From positions 1 through 44,369 of the IMG/VR virus record IMGVR_UViG_3300047443_000093: a stretch of DNA of 44,369 nucleotides; one strand, written 5' to 3'. The stretch is from a virus. This document shows positions 13,646-21,018 of this stretch, in pieces. The stretch's first letter is position 1; every line of letters begins with the position of its first letter. The notes below the pieces were generated by a model. That model was not told the DNA's origin and ran no database searches. It saw only the letters and a program-made list of their open reading frames with translations. Position numbers and translations under genes: made by a program.

Positions 13646-14844
13646 GTCAGGAAGCAACCATTCGGCGCGGCGTGCGCAATGCCCGCTACGCTGCCATCCC
13701 GAACCATGTCTTCGAAGACAGTCGGCTCTCCATGGAGGCACGATGGCTGTTGAGCTACTTGCTTTCGAAGCCTGACAATTGGACCGTCGTCATCGGCGAC
13801 ATCATCAAAAAGGGCAATTGCGGGCGCGACAAGGCCCGCAAGATGATCGCGGAGCTTGTCGAGTTTGGCTATGCGGAGCGCGAGCAGGTTCGCGAAGACG
13901 GCAAATTTGGGTCATCGGTTCTGGTGATCTTTGATGAGCCGAGCACAGGCAACGATGCCGGTAGCACCGCAGACGCGGAAAGTGTTGCATTTCTACCGCA
14001 GACGGATTTACCGGCGACGGCAGAACCGTCGCCGGTTTCGCCGTCGCCGGTAAAATCGGCACCTAGTAATAACTTAGATCTACCAAATACTGACTCCTAC
14101 CAAGCGAGCGCTGGCGCGGAAGAGGGAGGATTAGCGCGGTCTGATCGAAAGAAGATCGAGCGAGAGTTCACGCTCTGGTACGCGTCTTGGAAGAAAGGCG
14201 ACATCGGTTATGCCCGAAACGCATGGTTCGCCCTTTCGGACGATGATCGCGCCGAATGCATCGAGAAGACGCCCGCTTATCTGCGGTGGACTAAACCATC
14301 CGACCTGATGGCGGCTGCGGTATATCTCAAAAACCGCCATTGGCATGATGTGCCGGAGGAGGCGACGGCAACGCCGACGCGCGGCATTGCCAAGGTCTGC
14401 GGCAAGCTCTGGATGGGAACGCGGTTAGCTGCGCTTTCGAAGGAGCCTGAGGGCCGGATCATCTTCACGACGTTTGACGAGCGGGAGATTGCGGCTGGAC
14501 GGACCGCCAGGGAGTCGCTGGTGCAAAGCAAGCGCCTTGAGCATGGCTGGCCGCTGGTGACCACCATGCGCGATCTAGCGCGCCGCAAGGAGGCTTTCAT
14601 CACGTCTCTCGGTTTGCTGCCGATTGTTGCCGACTTTCAGGCAGTCTTTCGCGGTAGCCCGCTGATCGACGCATGGGCCGGGCTGCACCAGCGGCGGGGA
14701 TGGCCGTTCATCGAATTCGAGCCGGAGTGGTCTTACTTCCCGCCGATCGATCCTAACGAAAGCAACTTAGACCAGGCCGTCGAGGATGCATTGACGGCGT
14801 TTCTCTCCACAATCAGCGAGGCGGGCCATGACGATGCAGCATAA
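13642..14844 (+). CDS. phage replication initiator-like protein (winged helix)
   Basis: A 400-aa protein with an N-terminal winged-helix domain (residues 20-95; ARWLLSYLLSKPDNWTVVIG, then GRDKARKMIAELVEFGYAER) typical of phage O-type or RepA-type initiators. A Ser/Pro-rich linker (about 115-160) follows, then a conserved-looking C-terminal half with aromatic motifs (FTLWYASWKKGDIGYARNAW). The start ATG overlaps the stop of the cytosine methylase. The linker is encoded by an inverted and direct repeat cluster plus an AT-richer stretch, the place where lambda keeps its origin within gene O. The replication role is inferred from domain and position. Confidence 0.75.
   Translation: MSQEATIRRGVRNARYAAIPNHVFEDSRLSMEARWLLSYLLSKPDNWTVVIGDIIKKGNCGRDKARKMIAELVEFGYAEREQVREDGKFGSSVLVIFDEPSTGNDAGSTADAESVAFLPQTDLPATAEPSPVSPSPVKSAPSNNLDLPNTDSYQASAGAEEGGLARSDRKKIEREFTLWYASWKKGDIGYARNAWFALSDDDRAECIEKTPAYLRWTKPSDLMAAAVYLKNRHWHDVPEEATATPTRGIAKVCGKLWMGTRLAALSKEPEGRIIFTTFDEREIAAGRTARESLVQSKRLEHGWPLVTTMRDLARRKEAFITSLGLLPIVADFQAVFRGSPLIDAWAGLHQRRGWPFIEFEPEWSYFPPIDPNESNLDQAVEDALTAFLSTISEAGHDDAA
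14008..14053. other. candidate replication origin repeats within the initiator gene
   Basis: TTACCGGCGACGG (14008-14020) is mirrored by CCGTCGCCGGT at 14026-14036 and by CCGTCGCCGGTAA at 14041-14053. There are thus three copies of one 11-mer, one inverted. Directly downstream, 14051-14095 is AT-rich for this genome (stretches such as AGTAATAACTTAGATCT). Iterons next to an AT-rich zone inside the initiator gene match the lambda origin layout. Confidence 0.45.
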
Positions 14845-15517
14845 GCGTTACAGCATTGCGGGTGACCCGATCCAGATCCGTCAGTTTGCCAGCGACAAGC
14901 AGGATACAGCCATCACCCTGCATCGCATCCGCATTCGCGAGATCATCGCGGCGAGCAAGCGAATCGCTGACGAGAATCCAGAGCTGGCGGGCTGGTATTG
15001 TCTAACCGTTCTGACGAGCCGGGAATCAGTTGTGGAAAAAGCCTTGGAGCAGGACGCCGTAGAGTGCCTGTTATTGCGAGAGCCAGAGCAGAAGGTCATA
15101 CGGCGCGGCAGGGAATGGACGCTGCCTGGCAAGCTCTGGCTACCCGGCTTTACGCTGGTGCGTTGCGTCCCTTCAAACGAGGCTTTCCGTGGTTTGCTGG
15201 GTATTGGCAATGTGACGGGCATCGTCGGAGGATGGGCGCGGCCATACCGAGTGTCCAATGAATCAATCAGCAAGTTCAATGAGGTTATGCAGGAGCACGA
15301 AGGCGAGCGAGAGCGGAAGCGCCTTGAGCAGGAGGCCAAGAATGCGTCAATCAAGCAGGGCGACAAGGTGCGTATCCGCCTCGGTCCTTTCGGTGGATTC
15401 GAGGCTCGTGTCATCAATCGGCAGAAGGGCACCGGGAAGCGCTGCAAGGTCGAATACAAGCTATTCGGCAAAGTCGGGCAGGCCGACATCCCACTTGCGA
15501 ATCTCGAAAAGTTGTGA
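14828..15517 (+). CDS. NusG-family antitermination paralogue
   Basis: A 229-aa protein: an NGN-like domain (about residues 55-150, with WYCLTVLTSRESVVEKAL and LPGFTLVRC), a charged helical linker (EVMQEHEGERERKRLEQEAK), and a C-terminal KOW domain (IKQGDKVRIRLGPFGGFEAR through VGQADIPLANLEKL). This is the NusG/RfaH architecture, whose members bind RNA polymerase and suppress pausing or termination. It is the last early rightward gene, overlaps the initiator gene by 17 bases, and lies upstream of a structured RNA and the late genes. A dedicated late-gene antiterminator is the likely role. Confidence 0.88.
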   Translation: MTMQHKRYSIAGDPIQIRQFASDKQDTAITLHRIRIREIIAASKRIADENPELAGWYCLTVLTSRESVVEKALEQDAVECLLLREPEQKVIRRGREWTLPGKLWLPGFTLVRCVPSNEAFRGLLGIGNVTGIVGGWARPYRVSNESISKFNEVMQEHEGERERKRLEQEAKNASIKQGDKVRIRLGPFGGFEARVINRQKGTGKRCKVEYKLFGKVGQADIPLANLEKL

Positions 15518-15571
15518 GTACAAATCACCCCAACGGGATGATCTGCGATCTCTGTGCACCCTTGGGCAACA

Positions 15572-15677
15572 GCCCTGAATGCCTCGGCAGGACGCGAGGC
15601 AAAGAGAGGAAACTCTCAGGTCGGTAGCCGGGCAGACCCCGCCTTGAATGTCTCCTAGGGAGGCATCGATTCAGGGC
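15572..15677 (+). ncRNA. structured RNA candidate downstream of the NusG paralogue
   Basis: A perfect 9-bp closing stem, GCCCTGAAT (15572) with ATTCAGGGC (15669), encloses four helices. They are GCCTCG/CGAGGC (15581/15595), GAGAG-GAAA-CTCTC with a GNRA loop (15604-15617), GGTC/GACC (15619/15635), and ATGTCTCC/GGAGGCAT with a 3-nt loop (15648-15666). A smaller hairpin (ATCA-C-CCC, loop AAC, GGG-A-TGAT) lies at 15524-15543. No coding frame covers it. The GAAA loop favours the plus strand. I do not recognise the class. It could be the RNA target of the NusG paralogue, a put- or dfn-like antiterminator, or a phage small RNA. Confidence 0.6.
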
Positions 15678-15688
15678 CAATGCGCAAG

Positions 15689-15877
15689 CTATGACTTCTT
15701 TATCGCCTCAGCTAATTTGTTCGCCTTCTCGCGGCTCGGTCCCGCCTTCTTGATGACCTTCTCGGCGTCGGTGAGCGAAAGACCATGCTTTCTCGCGAAG
15801 TACCTTAGCTCGTAAGTCTCACCGGCTGAAACGAGCTTGCTATCAGCGGCCTTCTTCTTCTTGTCGTCTCCCATCAT
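15689..15877 (-). CDS. DUF3606 family small protein
   Basis: A 62-aa protein with a Lys-rich start and the DUF3606 core (YELRYFARKHGLSLTDAEKV followed by KKAGPSREKANKLAE). The family is common in Rhizobiales and may be a small nucleic-acid-binding helical protein; no function is established. It is the only reverse gene between the early and late blocks and has GGAGGA before its start. It is convergent with the NusG paralogue. Confidence 0.85.
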   Translation of the reverse strand: MMGDDKKKKAADSKLVSAGETYELRYFARKHGLSLTDAEKVIKKAGPSREKANKLAEAIKKS

Positions 15878-15934
15878 GCTCCTCCATGCGCTTGGGAGAT
15901 CGAGATTGTATCACGAGCGCCTAAAAGGCAAGTC

Positions 15935-16318
15935 TTGGTTGTTAAGCCCAAATCATTCCGCCTTCGTGGCACGCCAACCAGCCAGCAGCGGGAGCGCGAG
16001 TACGATCGCGAGCGTGATCAGCAGCCTTGGCGCAAATGGTACAAGACAGCCCGTTGGCAATGCGAGCGCGCTGACTTCCTCGCTCAGCCCGACAACCAAT
16101 TCTGCAGGCGATGCGAGGAAGTCGGCCTGCTGAATGCCGGTCACCTGACGATTCACGGCGAGCTGCAGACGAACAGCCGCCGCATGCATCTGGTGGTCGA
16201 CCACAAGAGGCGCCATCGCGGCAACCCGGTACTGTTCTGGGACCGATCGAATTGGCAACCCCTCTGCCCTGACCACCATGACATCGTGAAGCAATCCGAA
16301 GAGAAGGTAGCAAGATGA
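15935..16318 (+). CDS. HNH endonuclease next to terminase
   Basis: A 127-aa protein. The HNH fold is marked by FCRRCEEVGLLNAGHLTIHG, the HLVVDHKRRHRG stretch and WQPLCPDHHDIV, with paired Cys-x-x-Cys/His ligands. In HK97-like phages a small HNH nuclease beside TerS assists the terminase in cos cleavage, and this placement fits. No ATG start exists in frame; TTG 15935 with AAAAGG upstream is the best choice. It overlaps the next gene by ATGA. Confidence 0.85.
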   Translation: MVVKPKSFRLRGTPTSQQREREYDRERDQQPWRKWYKTARWQCERADFLAQPDNQFCRRCEEVGLLNAGHLTIHGELQTNSRRMHLVVDHKRRHRGNPVLFWDRSNWQPLCPDHHDIVKQSEEKVAR

Positions 16319-16650
16319 CCGAACGTGGCACGGGCAGGACGAAGGCTATGGTTGAGAGACTGCCGGCAGAAGGCGGTCACCTCGTCATCCACACTTGGGC
16401 GTTACGGCGCTACGTAGAGCAGATGATCTTGAGCCTTCGTGGTCCCGACATTGCTAAGCGGACACACGTTCATGTGATCCGTTTTCGAGGCGATGAGGTG
16501 AAGATCATTGGCGCCCTTGGTCACATCGAGATCGACCATGCCTGGCATTCGGAGGTCTCGGTCGACCTCGGCCTGACGATTGACCGCATGGTCGATCAGA
16601 TCAAGGCCATTAGCCCCCAGGGGGGGCGGGTCGAAAGTCTGGAGGCCTGA
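16315..16650 (+). CDS. hypothetical protein between HNH and terminase genes
   Basis: A 111-aa protein. The first half contains GRTKAMVERLPAEGGHLVIH and an Arg-rich helix; the pattern GGHLVIHTW and later RTHVHVIRF suggests alternating strands and helices of a small alpha/beta fold, perhaps P-loop derived. No confident family. Coupled to the HNH gene by a four-base overlap. Confidence 0.65.
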   Translation: MTERGTGRTKAMVERLPAEGGHLVIHTWALRRYVEQMILSLRGPDIAKRTHVHVIRFRGDEVKIIGALGHIEIDHAWHSEVSVDLGLTIDRMVDQIKAISPQGGRVESLEA

Positions 16651-16737
16651 GGGCCTAGACCGGTGGGTGTGCACGCGCACATCGCCGCGAAATTACCGAA
16701 ATATTTTTTTCTCTCTCGCCAAATAGGAGGGCGGACG
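16651..16737. other. intergenic region before TerS, possible cos location
   Basis: This 87-bp non-coding stretch contains TGTGC-ACGC-GCACA (16669-16682), a run of seven T residues, and the TerS ribosome site GGAGGG. In cos-type HK97-like phages the cohesive-end site usually lies just upstream of terS and the HNH gene is required. The site itself cannot be located by eye. Confidence 0.25.
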
Positions 16738-17355
16738 ATGGCACGAGGTCGCAAGCCCGACACGGCAGAGCAACAGGCTGCAAAAGGTGCGCCGGGAAAG
16801 CGCATGACACCGCAGGAAGCGCAGAAGATCCGCGAGCCGAAGGCGCCGACACCTGTCGTGGTCGGCAAGGTTCGGCCGCCGAAGTGGCTCAAGCGCAGCC
16901 GCAAGGCAACTGAGATCTGGAATGATCTCGCGCCGAAGCTTGAGCGGCTGAACCTGCTGAACGATCTCGATGCTACTCCGTTGTCGCGGTACTGCCGCTA
17001 CATCGTCGAGTGGATCGCCGCCGATATCACCGTCCAGAAAGAAGGGACGTGGTTCGAAGCGAAAGACACGAACGGCAACCTTACGAAAAAGCGCCATCCG
17101 GCTTGGCAGGCATGTCAGGACATCGAAAAGATGCTGCGCGACCTTGAGGCGACTTTTGGCATGCGTCCGGATGCCCGATACAAGATCATGCGCGACCAGG
17201 CGGCCGCCCATGGCCTCGGCAACCTGCCGCTTTGGGGCGATCAGCAGCCTACGGTCGGCGAAAAGTCGTCTGCGCCAGAGCCTGAAGCGGGTCAGCAGGA
17301 CGTTATGGGCCTCCTGAAATCCTTCGATTCCGCACCGCCAAGCCGTCCGAACTGA
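16738..17355 (+). CDS. terS: terminase small subunit, P27 family
   Basis: A 205-aa DNA-recognition subunit of the packaging motor. It begins with the family's typical ARGRKPDTAEQQAAKGAPGK followed by a Pro-rich linker. The helical core has WLKRSRKATEIWNDLAPKLE, then the LNLLNDLDATPLSRYC stretch and the conserved WQACQDIEKMLRDLEATFGM. The start at 16738 is set by GGAGGG; a longer frame is unsupported. It sits three bases ahead of the large subunit gene. Confidence 0.92.
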   Translation: MARGRKPDTAEQQAAKGAPGKRMTPQEAQKIREPKAPTPVVVGKVRPPKWLKRSRKATEIWNDLAPKLERLNLLNDLDATPLSRYCRYIVEWIAADITVQKEGTWFEAKDTNGNLTKKRHPAWQACQDIEKMLRDLEATFGMRPDARYKIMRDQAAAHGLGNLPLWGDQQPTVGEKSSAPEPEAGQQDVMGLLKSFDSAPPSRPN

Positions 17356-17358
17356 CAT

Positions 17359-19098
17359 ATGGACGGCGTATCGACGGCGGCAATTCAGGCTTCTGCCGGC
17401 GCGCAGCTGTGGGCCGAACCGGAATGGATCACGGAGGCGGCCGACAATCGGGGCTGGGAGTGGGCACGCATCGCCTGGCGCCGGTGCTGCGGCGTAGCCG
17501 GTGCATGGTTCGACTATGCCAAGGCCGACGCGGCGGTAAAGCTCTTTCCGACGATCTTCCGCCTGACGGAGGATCGTTTCGCCGGCAAGCCATTCCGTCT
17601 TGGCCTCTGGCAGGAAATCATCGTTCGCCTGCTCGTTGGCTGGAAGGCGCCTAACGAGATTATCGACGAGCAGACCGGCGAGCCAATCGTTGTTCACGTT
17701 CGGATCTTCCGGCGTCTCATGCTCTGGGTGCCGCGTAAGAATGGCAAATCCGAGTTTCTGGCGGCGTTGTCGCTGCTGTTCTTCATCCTTGATGGCGTTG
17801 TCGGCGGTCAGGGGTTTGTGTTCGCCAGAGACGAGAACCAAGCCAAGATCATCTTCAACAAGATGAAGGCTATGATCAGCATGGCGCCGCAGCTCGGCGA
17901 CACGCAGATGTTCAAGAAGTCGATCTACCTTCCAAAAATCCACGCGCTGTTTGAGCTGCTGTCGGGAAAGCCGGAAGGCAAGCACGGCAAATCGCCGACC
18001 GTCATCACCGGCGACGAAATGCACGAATGGGAAACGCCGGATTTGGCGAATTTCCTGCGGCAAGGTACTGGCGCACGACTAGAGCCGATCGAACTGTATG
18101 CTTCCACGGCTGGTCTGAAGTCGAATAAGACTGGATATTCTCTCTGGGAAGAAAGCCAGTCCATACTTGACGGACGGATCGAAGATCCTTCGACGTTGGT
18201 CGTCATTTTCGCACTCGATCCTGACGACGATTGGTCGGATGAGGCTAACTGGCACAAGGCAAACCCGTCGCTGGGTATATCGCCGACTGTTCAGTTCCTG
18301 CGGCGCGAAGCGGCAATTGCCAAGGATAACCCGCGCGCTGAACAGCATTTCCGCTGCTACCACGCGAACCAGTGGATCGATGCGGTCACGCGCTGGCTGA
18401 ATATGAAGAAATGGGATGCCTGCGCCGCCGACAAGCAAGCGTGGAAGAGTTGGCGGGACGGTGAGGGTCTTAAACGGCGGAAATGTTTTGCTGCTTTTGA
18501 CGTGTCGTCCAACGAAGACATCACGGCCAAGATATTGGCGTTTCCGCCGGATAGTGAGTTTACGAAATGGATACTGGCAGCTCGCTTTTGGGTGCCGGAA
18601 GACACCGTCTCACGCCGGACGAAGCAGGACCGCATATCCTATGACGCGTGGGTCAAAATGGGAGCTCTTGAGGTTACCCCTGGCGACTACGTCGATCAGG
18701 ACTACGTAAAGAAATCCCTCGCTGAGGACATGAAGAACTTCGACGTTTCGCTGATCGGCTACGATCCATGGAACGCAACGAAGCTCATCACGGACATGCA
18801 GAAGGATGGCGTCGACGAAGAGCGTTTCCAGCTCATGCGTCAGGGTATTCAAACGCTCGGCGAGCCGACGAAGATGGTCGAACGTCTCATCATGGCAGGT
18901 GATCTCGACCATGGTGGCCATCCTGTTCTGGCTTGGATGGCAAAAAACACCGCCATCCGCTTCGACGAAAATCTGAACTACGCGCCGACGAAGAAGAAAA
19001 GCGCCGAAAAGATCGACGGTATCGTCGCCAGCATCATGGCGGTGGGCCTGTCGATGGCCGGCGATGTGGTCGAAAAATCATTCTGGGAGTCGGCATAG
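17359..19098 (+). CDS. terL: terminase large subunit (ATPase/nuclease)
   Basis: A 579-aa Terminase_1 family motor that cuts and pumps DNA into the prohead. The ATPase part has WVPRKNGKSEF as Walker A (about 123-133) and VITGDEMHEW as Walker B (215-224). The C-terminal RNase H-like nuclease has CFAAFDVSSNEDIT, IGYDPWNATKLI and a late Asp in KIDGIVASIMA. Length is normal for HK97-like TerL. The portal gene starts on the base after its stop. Confidence 0.96.
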   Translation: MDGVSTAAIQASAGAQLWAEPEWITEAADNRGWEWARIAWRRCCGVAGAWFDYAKADAAVKLFPTIFRLTEDRFAGKPFRLGLWQEIIVRLLVGWKAPNEIIDEQTGEPIVVHVRIFRRLMLWVPRKNGKSEFLAALSLLFFILDGVVGGQGFVFARDENQAKIIFNKMKAMISMAPQLGDTQMFKKSIYLPKIHALFELLSGKPEGKHGKSPTVITGDEMHEWETPDLANFLRQGTGARLEPIELYASTAGLKSNKTGYSLWEESQSILDGRIEDPSTLVVIFALDPDDDWSDEANWHKANPSLGISPTVQFLRREAAIAKDNPRAEQHFRCYHANQWIDAVTRWLNMKKWDACAADKQAWKSWRDGEGLKRRKCFAAFDVSSNEDITAKILAFPPDSEFTKWILAARFWVPEDTVSRRTKQDRISYDAWVKMGALEVTPGDYVDQDYVKKSLAEDMKNFDVSLIGYDPWNATKLITDMQKDGVDEERFQLMRQGIQTLGEPTKMVERLIMAGDLDHGGHPVLAWMAKNTAIRFDENLNYAPTKKKSAEKIDGIVASIMAVGLSMAGDVVEKSFWESA

Positions 19099-20322
19099 AT
19101 GGGGCTTTGGTCAAAATTATTCGGGCGTGAGGCGAAAAACTCCACGCTTGAGTTATTTCGCGAAATCTACGGCGGCCGTCAAAGCTCGTCGGGCGCCACC
19201 GTAAATGTCGAAACGGCCCTTGAAACCTCGACCGTGTTTTCGATTTGCCGGGTGCTTGCCGATGGTGTGGCGCAGGTGCCATTCCGGCTTTACCAGACGG
19301 ATGGCCTGAGCAGGATGATTGCGACCGATCACCCGCTGAATATGTTGATCAATCGTCGACCAAATCGCTGGCAGACGAGCTTCGAATTCCGCGAAACTAT
19401 GATGTTTCATCTGGTTTTGACCGGAAATTTCTTCTCGTACATCAATCGAGTTGGACGCAATCGCACGATCAAGGAGCTGATTCCCTTGATGCCCGGCGAT
19501 GTCGAGGTCTGCCGACTGCCGGATATGACGATCGAATACCGCGTCCGTGGTCCGGATGGGTCTACTCAGACTTTTCACCAGGGCGACATCTGGCATGTGC
19601 GTGGCCCTTCGTGGAATGGATGGCGCGGACTCGACGCGGTAAAATACGCCAGAAACGCCATCGGTCTTTCGATGGCGCTCGAAACGGCGCACGCGAACCT
19701 GCACAAGTATGGTTCGCAAACATCCGGCCTGCTTTCAGTGGAAGGAAATCTGGGTCCGGAACGCTATAAGGAACTGGCCGAGTGGCTTGATCAATATTCC
19801 ATCGGAGGCGCCCGCTACCAGAAGCCAATGCTTCTGGATAAAGCCGCCAAATGGATGACTATGGCAATGACTGGCGTCGATAGCCAGCATCTTGAGACGC
19901 GCCGCTTTCAGCTCGAGGAACTTTGCCGTGGCGCGCGGGTCATGCCGATCATGGTTGGCCATAGCGACAAGACGGCGGCCTATGCCAGCTCTGAACAGAT
20001 GTTCCTCGCCCATGTCGTTCACTCTCTTTCGCCCTGGTATGAGCGCATTGAGCAGTCGGCCGACGTTTTTCTGCTCACGGACGATGAGCTGCGGCAGGGC
20101 TACTACACCAAATTCACGTCGAATGGCCTAATGCGCGGCGCTGCTGATGCGCGCGCCAATTTCTATGCGAAGGCGCTCGGCTCAGGCGGGACCAAGGGAT
20201 GGATGACCCAGAACGAAGTCCGCGACAGCGAAGATATGGATCGCAGCGACGATCCGGAGGCCGACAAGCTTCCGCAGCCCACCGCGAAACCCCAGCAGAC
20301 CACGGAGCCGCCAAATGCATGA
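19099..20322 (+). CDS. portal protein, HK97 family
   Basis: A 407-aa ring-forming portal at the capsid vertex through which DNA enters. Family landmarks are VFSICRVLADGVAQVPFRLY near residue 45, a TDHPLNMLINRRPNRWQT segment, the WHVRGPSWNGWRGLDAV motif, and the C-terminal YFTNGLMRGA-like region (KFTSNGLMRGAADARANFYA). The disordered Pro/Gln tail is typical. It overlaps the protease gene by eight bases. Confidence 0.95.
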   Translation: MGLWSKLFGREAKNSTLELFREIYGGRQSSSGATVNVETALETSTVFSICRVLADGVAQVPFRLYQTDGLSRMIATDHPLNMLINRRPNRWQTSFEFRETMMFHLVLTGNFFSYINRVGRNRTIKELIPLMPGDVEVCRLPDMTIEYRVRGPDGSTQTFHQGDIWHVRGPSWNGWRGLDAVKYARNAIGLSMALETAHANLHKYGSQTSGLLSVEGNLGPERYKELAEWLDQYSIGGARYQKPMLLDKAAKWMTMAMTGVDSQHLETRRFQLEELCRGARVMPIMVGHSDKTAAYASSEQMFLAHVVHSLSPWYERIEQSADVFLLTDDELRQGYYTKFTSNGLMRGAADARANFYAKALGSGGTKGWMTQNEVRDSEDMDRSDDPEADKLPQPTAKPQQTTEPPNA

Positions 20323-21013
20323 CCGTATTTCCGTGCCCTTCGAGTTCAAATTCGATGCGGGCAGCACGCCAGGCGCGTTCGAAGGCTATGGCGCCGTCTT
20401 CGGTAACGTCGATTCCTATGGCGATGTGATTGCCAAGGGCGCCTTCAAATCCACGCTCGGCGACTGGAAAAAGAAGAAATCCATGCCGAAAATGCTGCTG
20501 CAGCACGGCGGATGGGGCATTTCCGATCGCGACGGCCTTCCGGTCGGCAAATGGGAGGAGATGCAGGAAGACGACCACGGTCTTTTGGTCAAGGGGCGCT
20601 TGATCAACCTCGATACGGAATCCGGCAAGTCGCTTTACGGCGCCATGCGCGAAGGTGTTCTCGACAGCATGTCGATCGGATATCGCGCCAAGGATTTTTC
20701 AATGGGCACGAAGCCCGACGAGCCGCGCCGCACCCTGAAAAAGGTTGACCTGGTCGAAGTGTCGATTGTGACGTTTCCGGCGAATGACCAGGCGACGGTC
20801 ACGTCCATAAAGTCGCTCAGCGAGGCGACCATCCGAGAATTCGAGCGGTCATTGGTCAGCGGGACGCTGCCGCCGATGACCGAGCGCATGGCCAAAGCAC
20901 TTCTTGCCGATGGCTTCAAAGGCATCCGATCCGAGCGGGACGCGACGATGGTGGATGACGAGCTGGCGGACATCATCCGCAAAAACATCAACATTCTTTC
21001 CGCGAAAGGGTAA
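20315..21013 (+). CDS. prohead maturation protease, HK97 family
   Basis: A 232-aa serine protease that trims scaffolding during capsid maturation. It has FEGYGAVFGNVDSYGDVIAK, the catalytic His in MLLQHGG, and the catalytic Ser in VLDSMSIGYR, as in family S78. Later, VDLVEVSIVTFPANDQA is characteristic. The C-terminal 60 residues may contact the scaffold or be cleaved. It lies between portal and capsid, the standard order. Confidence 0.95.
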   Translation: MHDRISVPFEFKFDAGSTPGAFEGYGAVFGNVDSYGDVIAKGAFKSTLGDWKKKKSMPKMLLQHGGWGISDRDGLPVGKWEEMQEDDHGLLVKGRLINLDTESGKSLYGAMREGVLDSMSIGYRAKDFSMGTKPDEPRRTLKKVDLVEVSIVTFPANDQATVTSIKSLSEATIREFERSLVSGTLPPMTERMAKALLADGFKGIRSERDATMVDDELADIIRKNINILSAKG

Positions 21014-21018
21014 CCCCC

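Noticed and set aside
15601-15640. GGAAACTCTCAGG resembles part of a glycine riboswitch
   Set aside because: The rest of the aptamer core is absent; here the bases form a short GNRA-capped hairpin within a different fold, and no glycine gene follows.
15572-15677. Self-cleaving ribozyme or group I/II intron core
   Set aside because: No CUGANGA hammerhead core, no domain V-like hairpin and no group I core sequences could be found, and no intron-encoded reverse transcriptase is present.
16693-18063. Long minus-strand frame (456 codons) across TerS and TerL
   Set aside because: Both terminase genes on the plus strand are clear; the reverse product has no family features or ribosome site.
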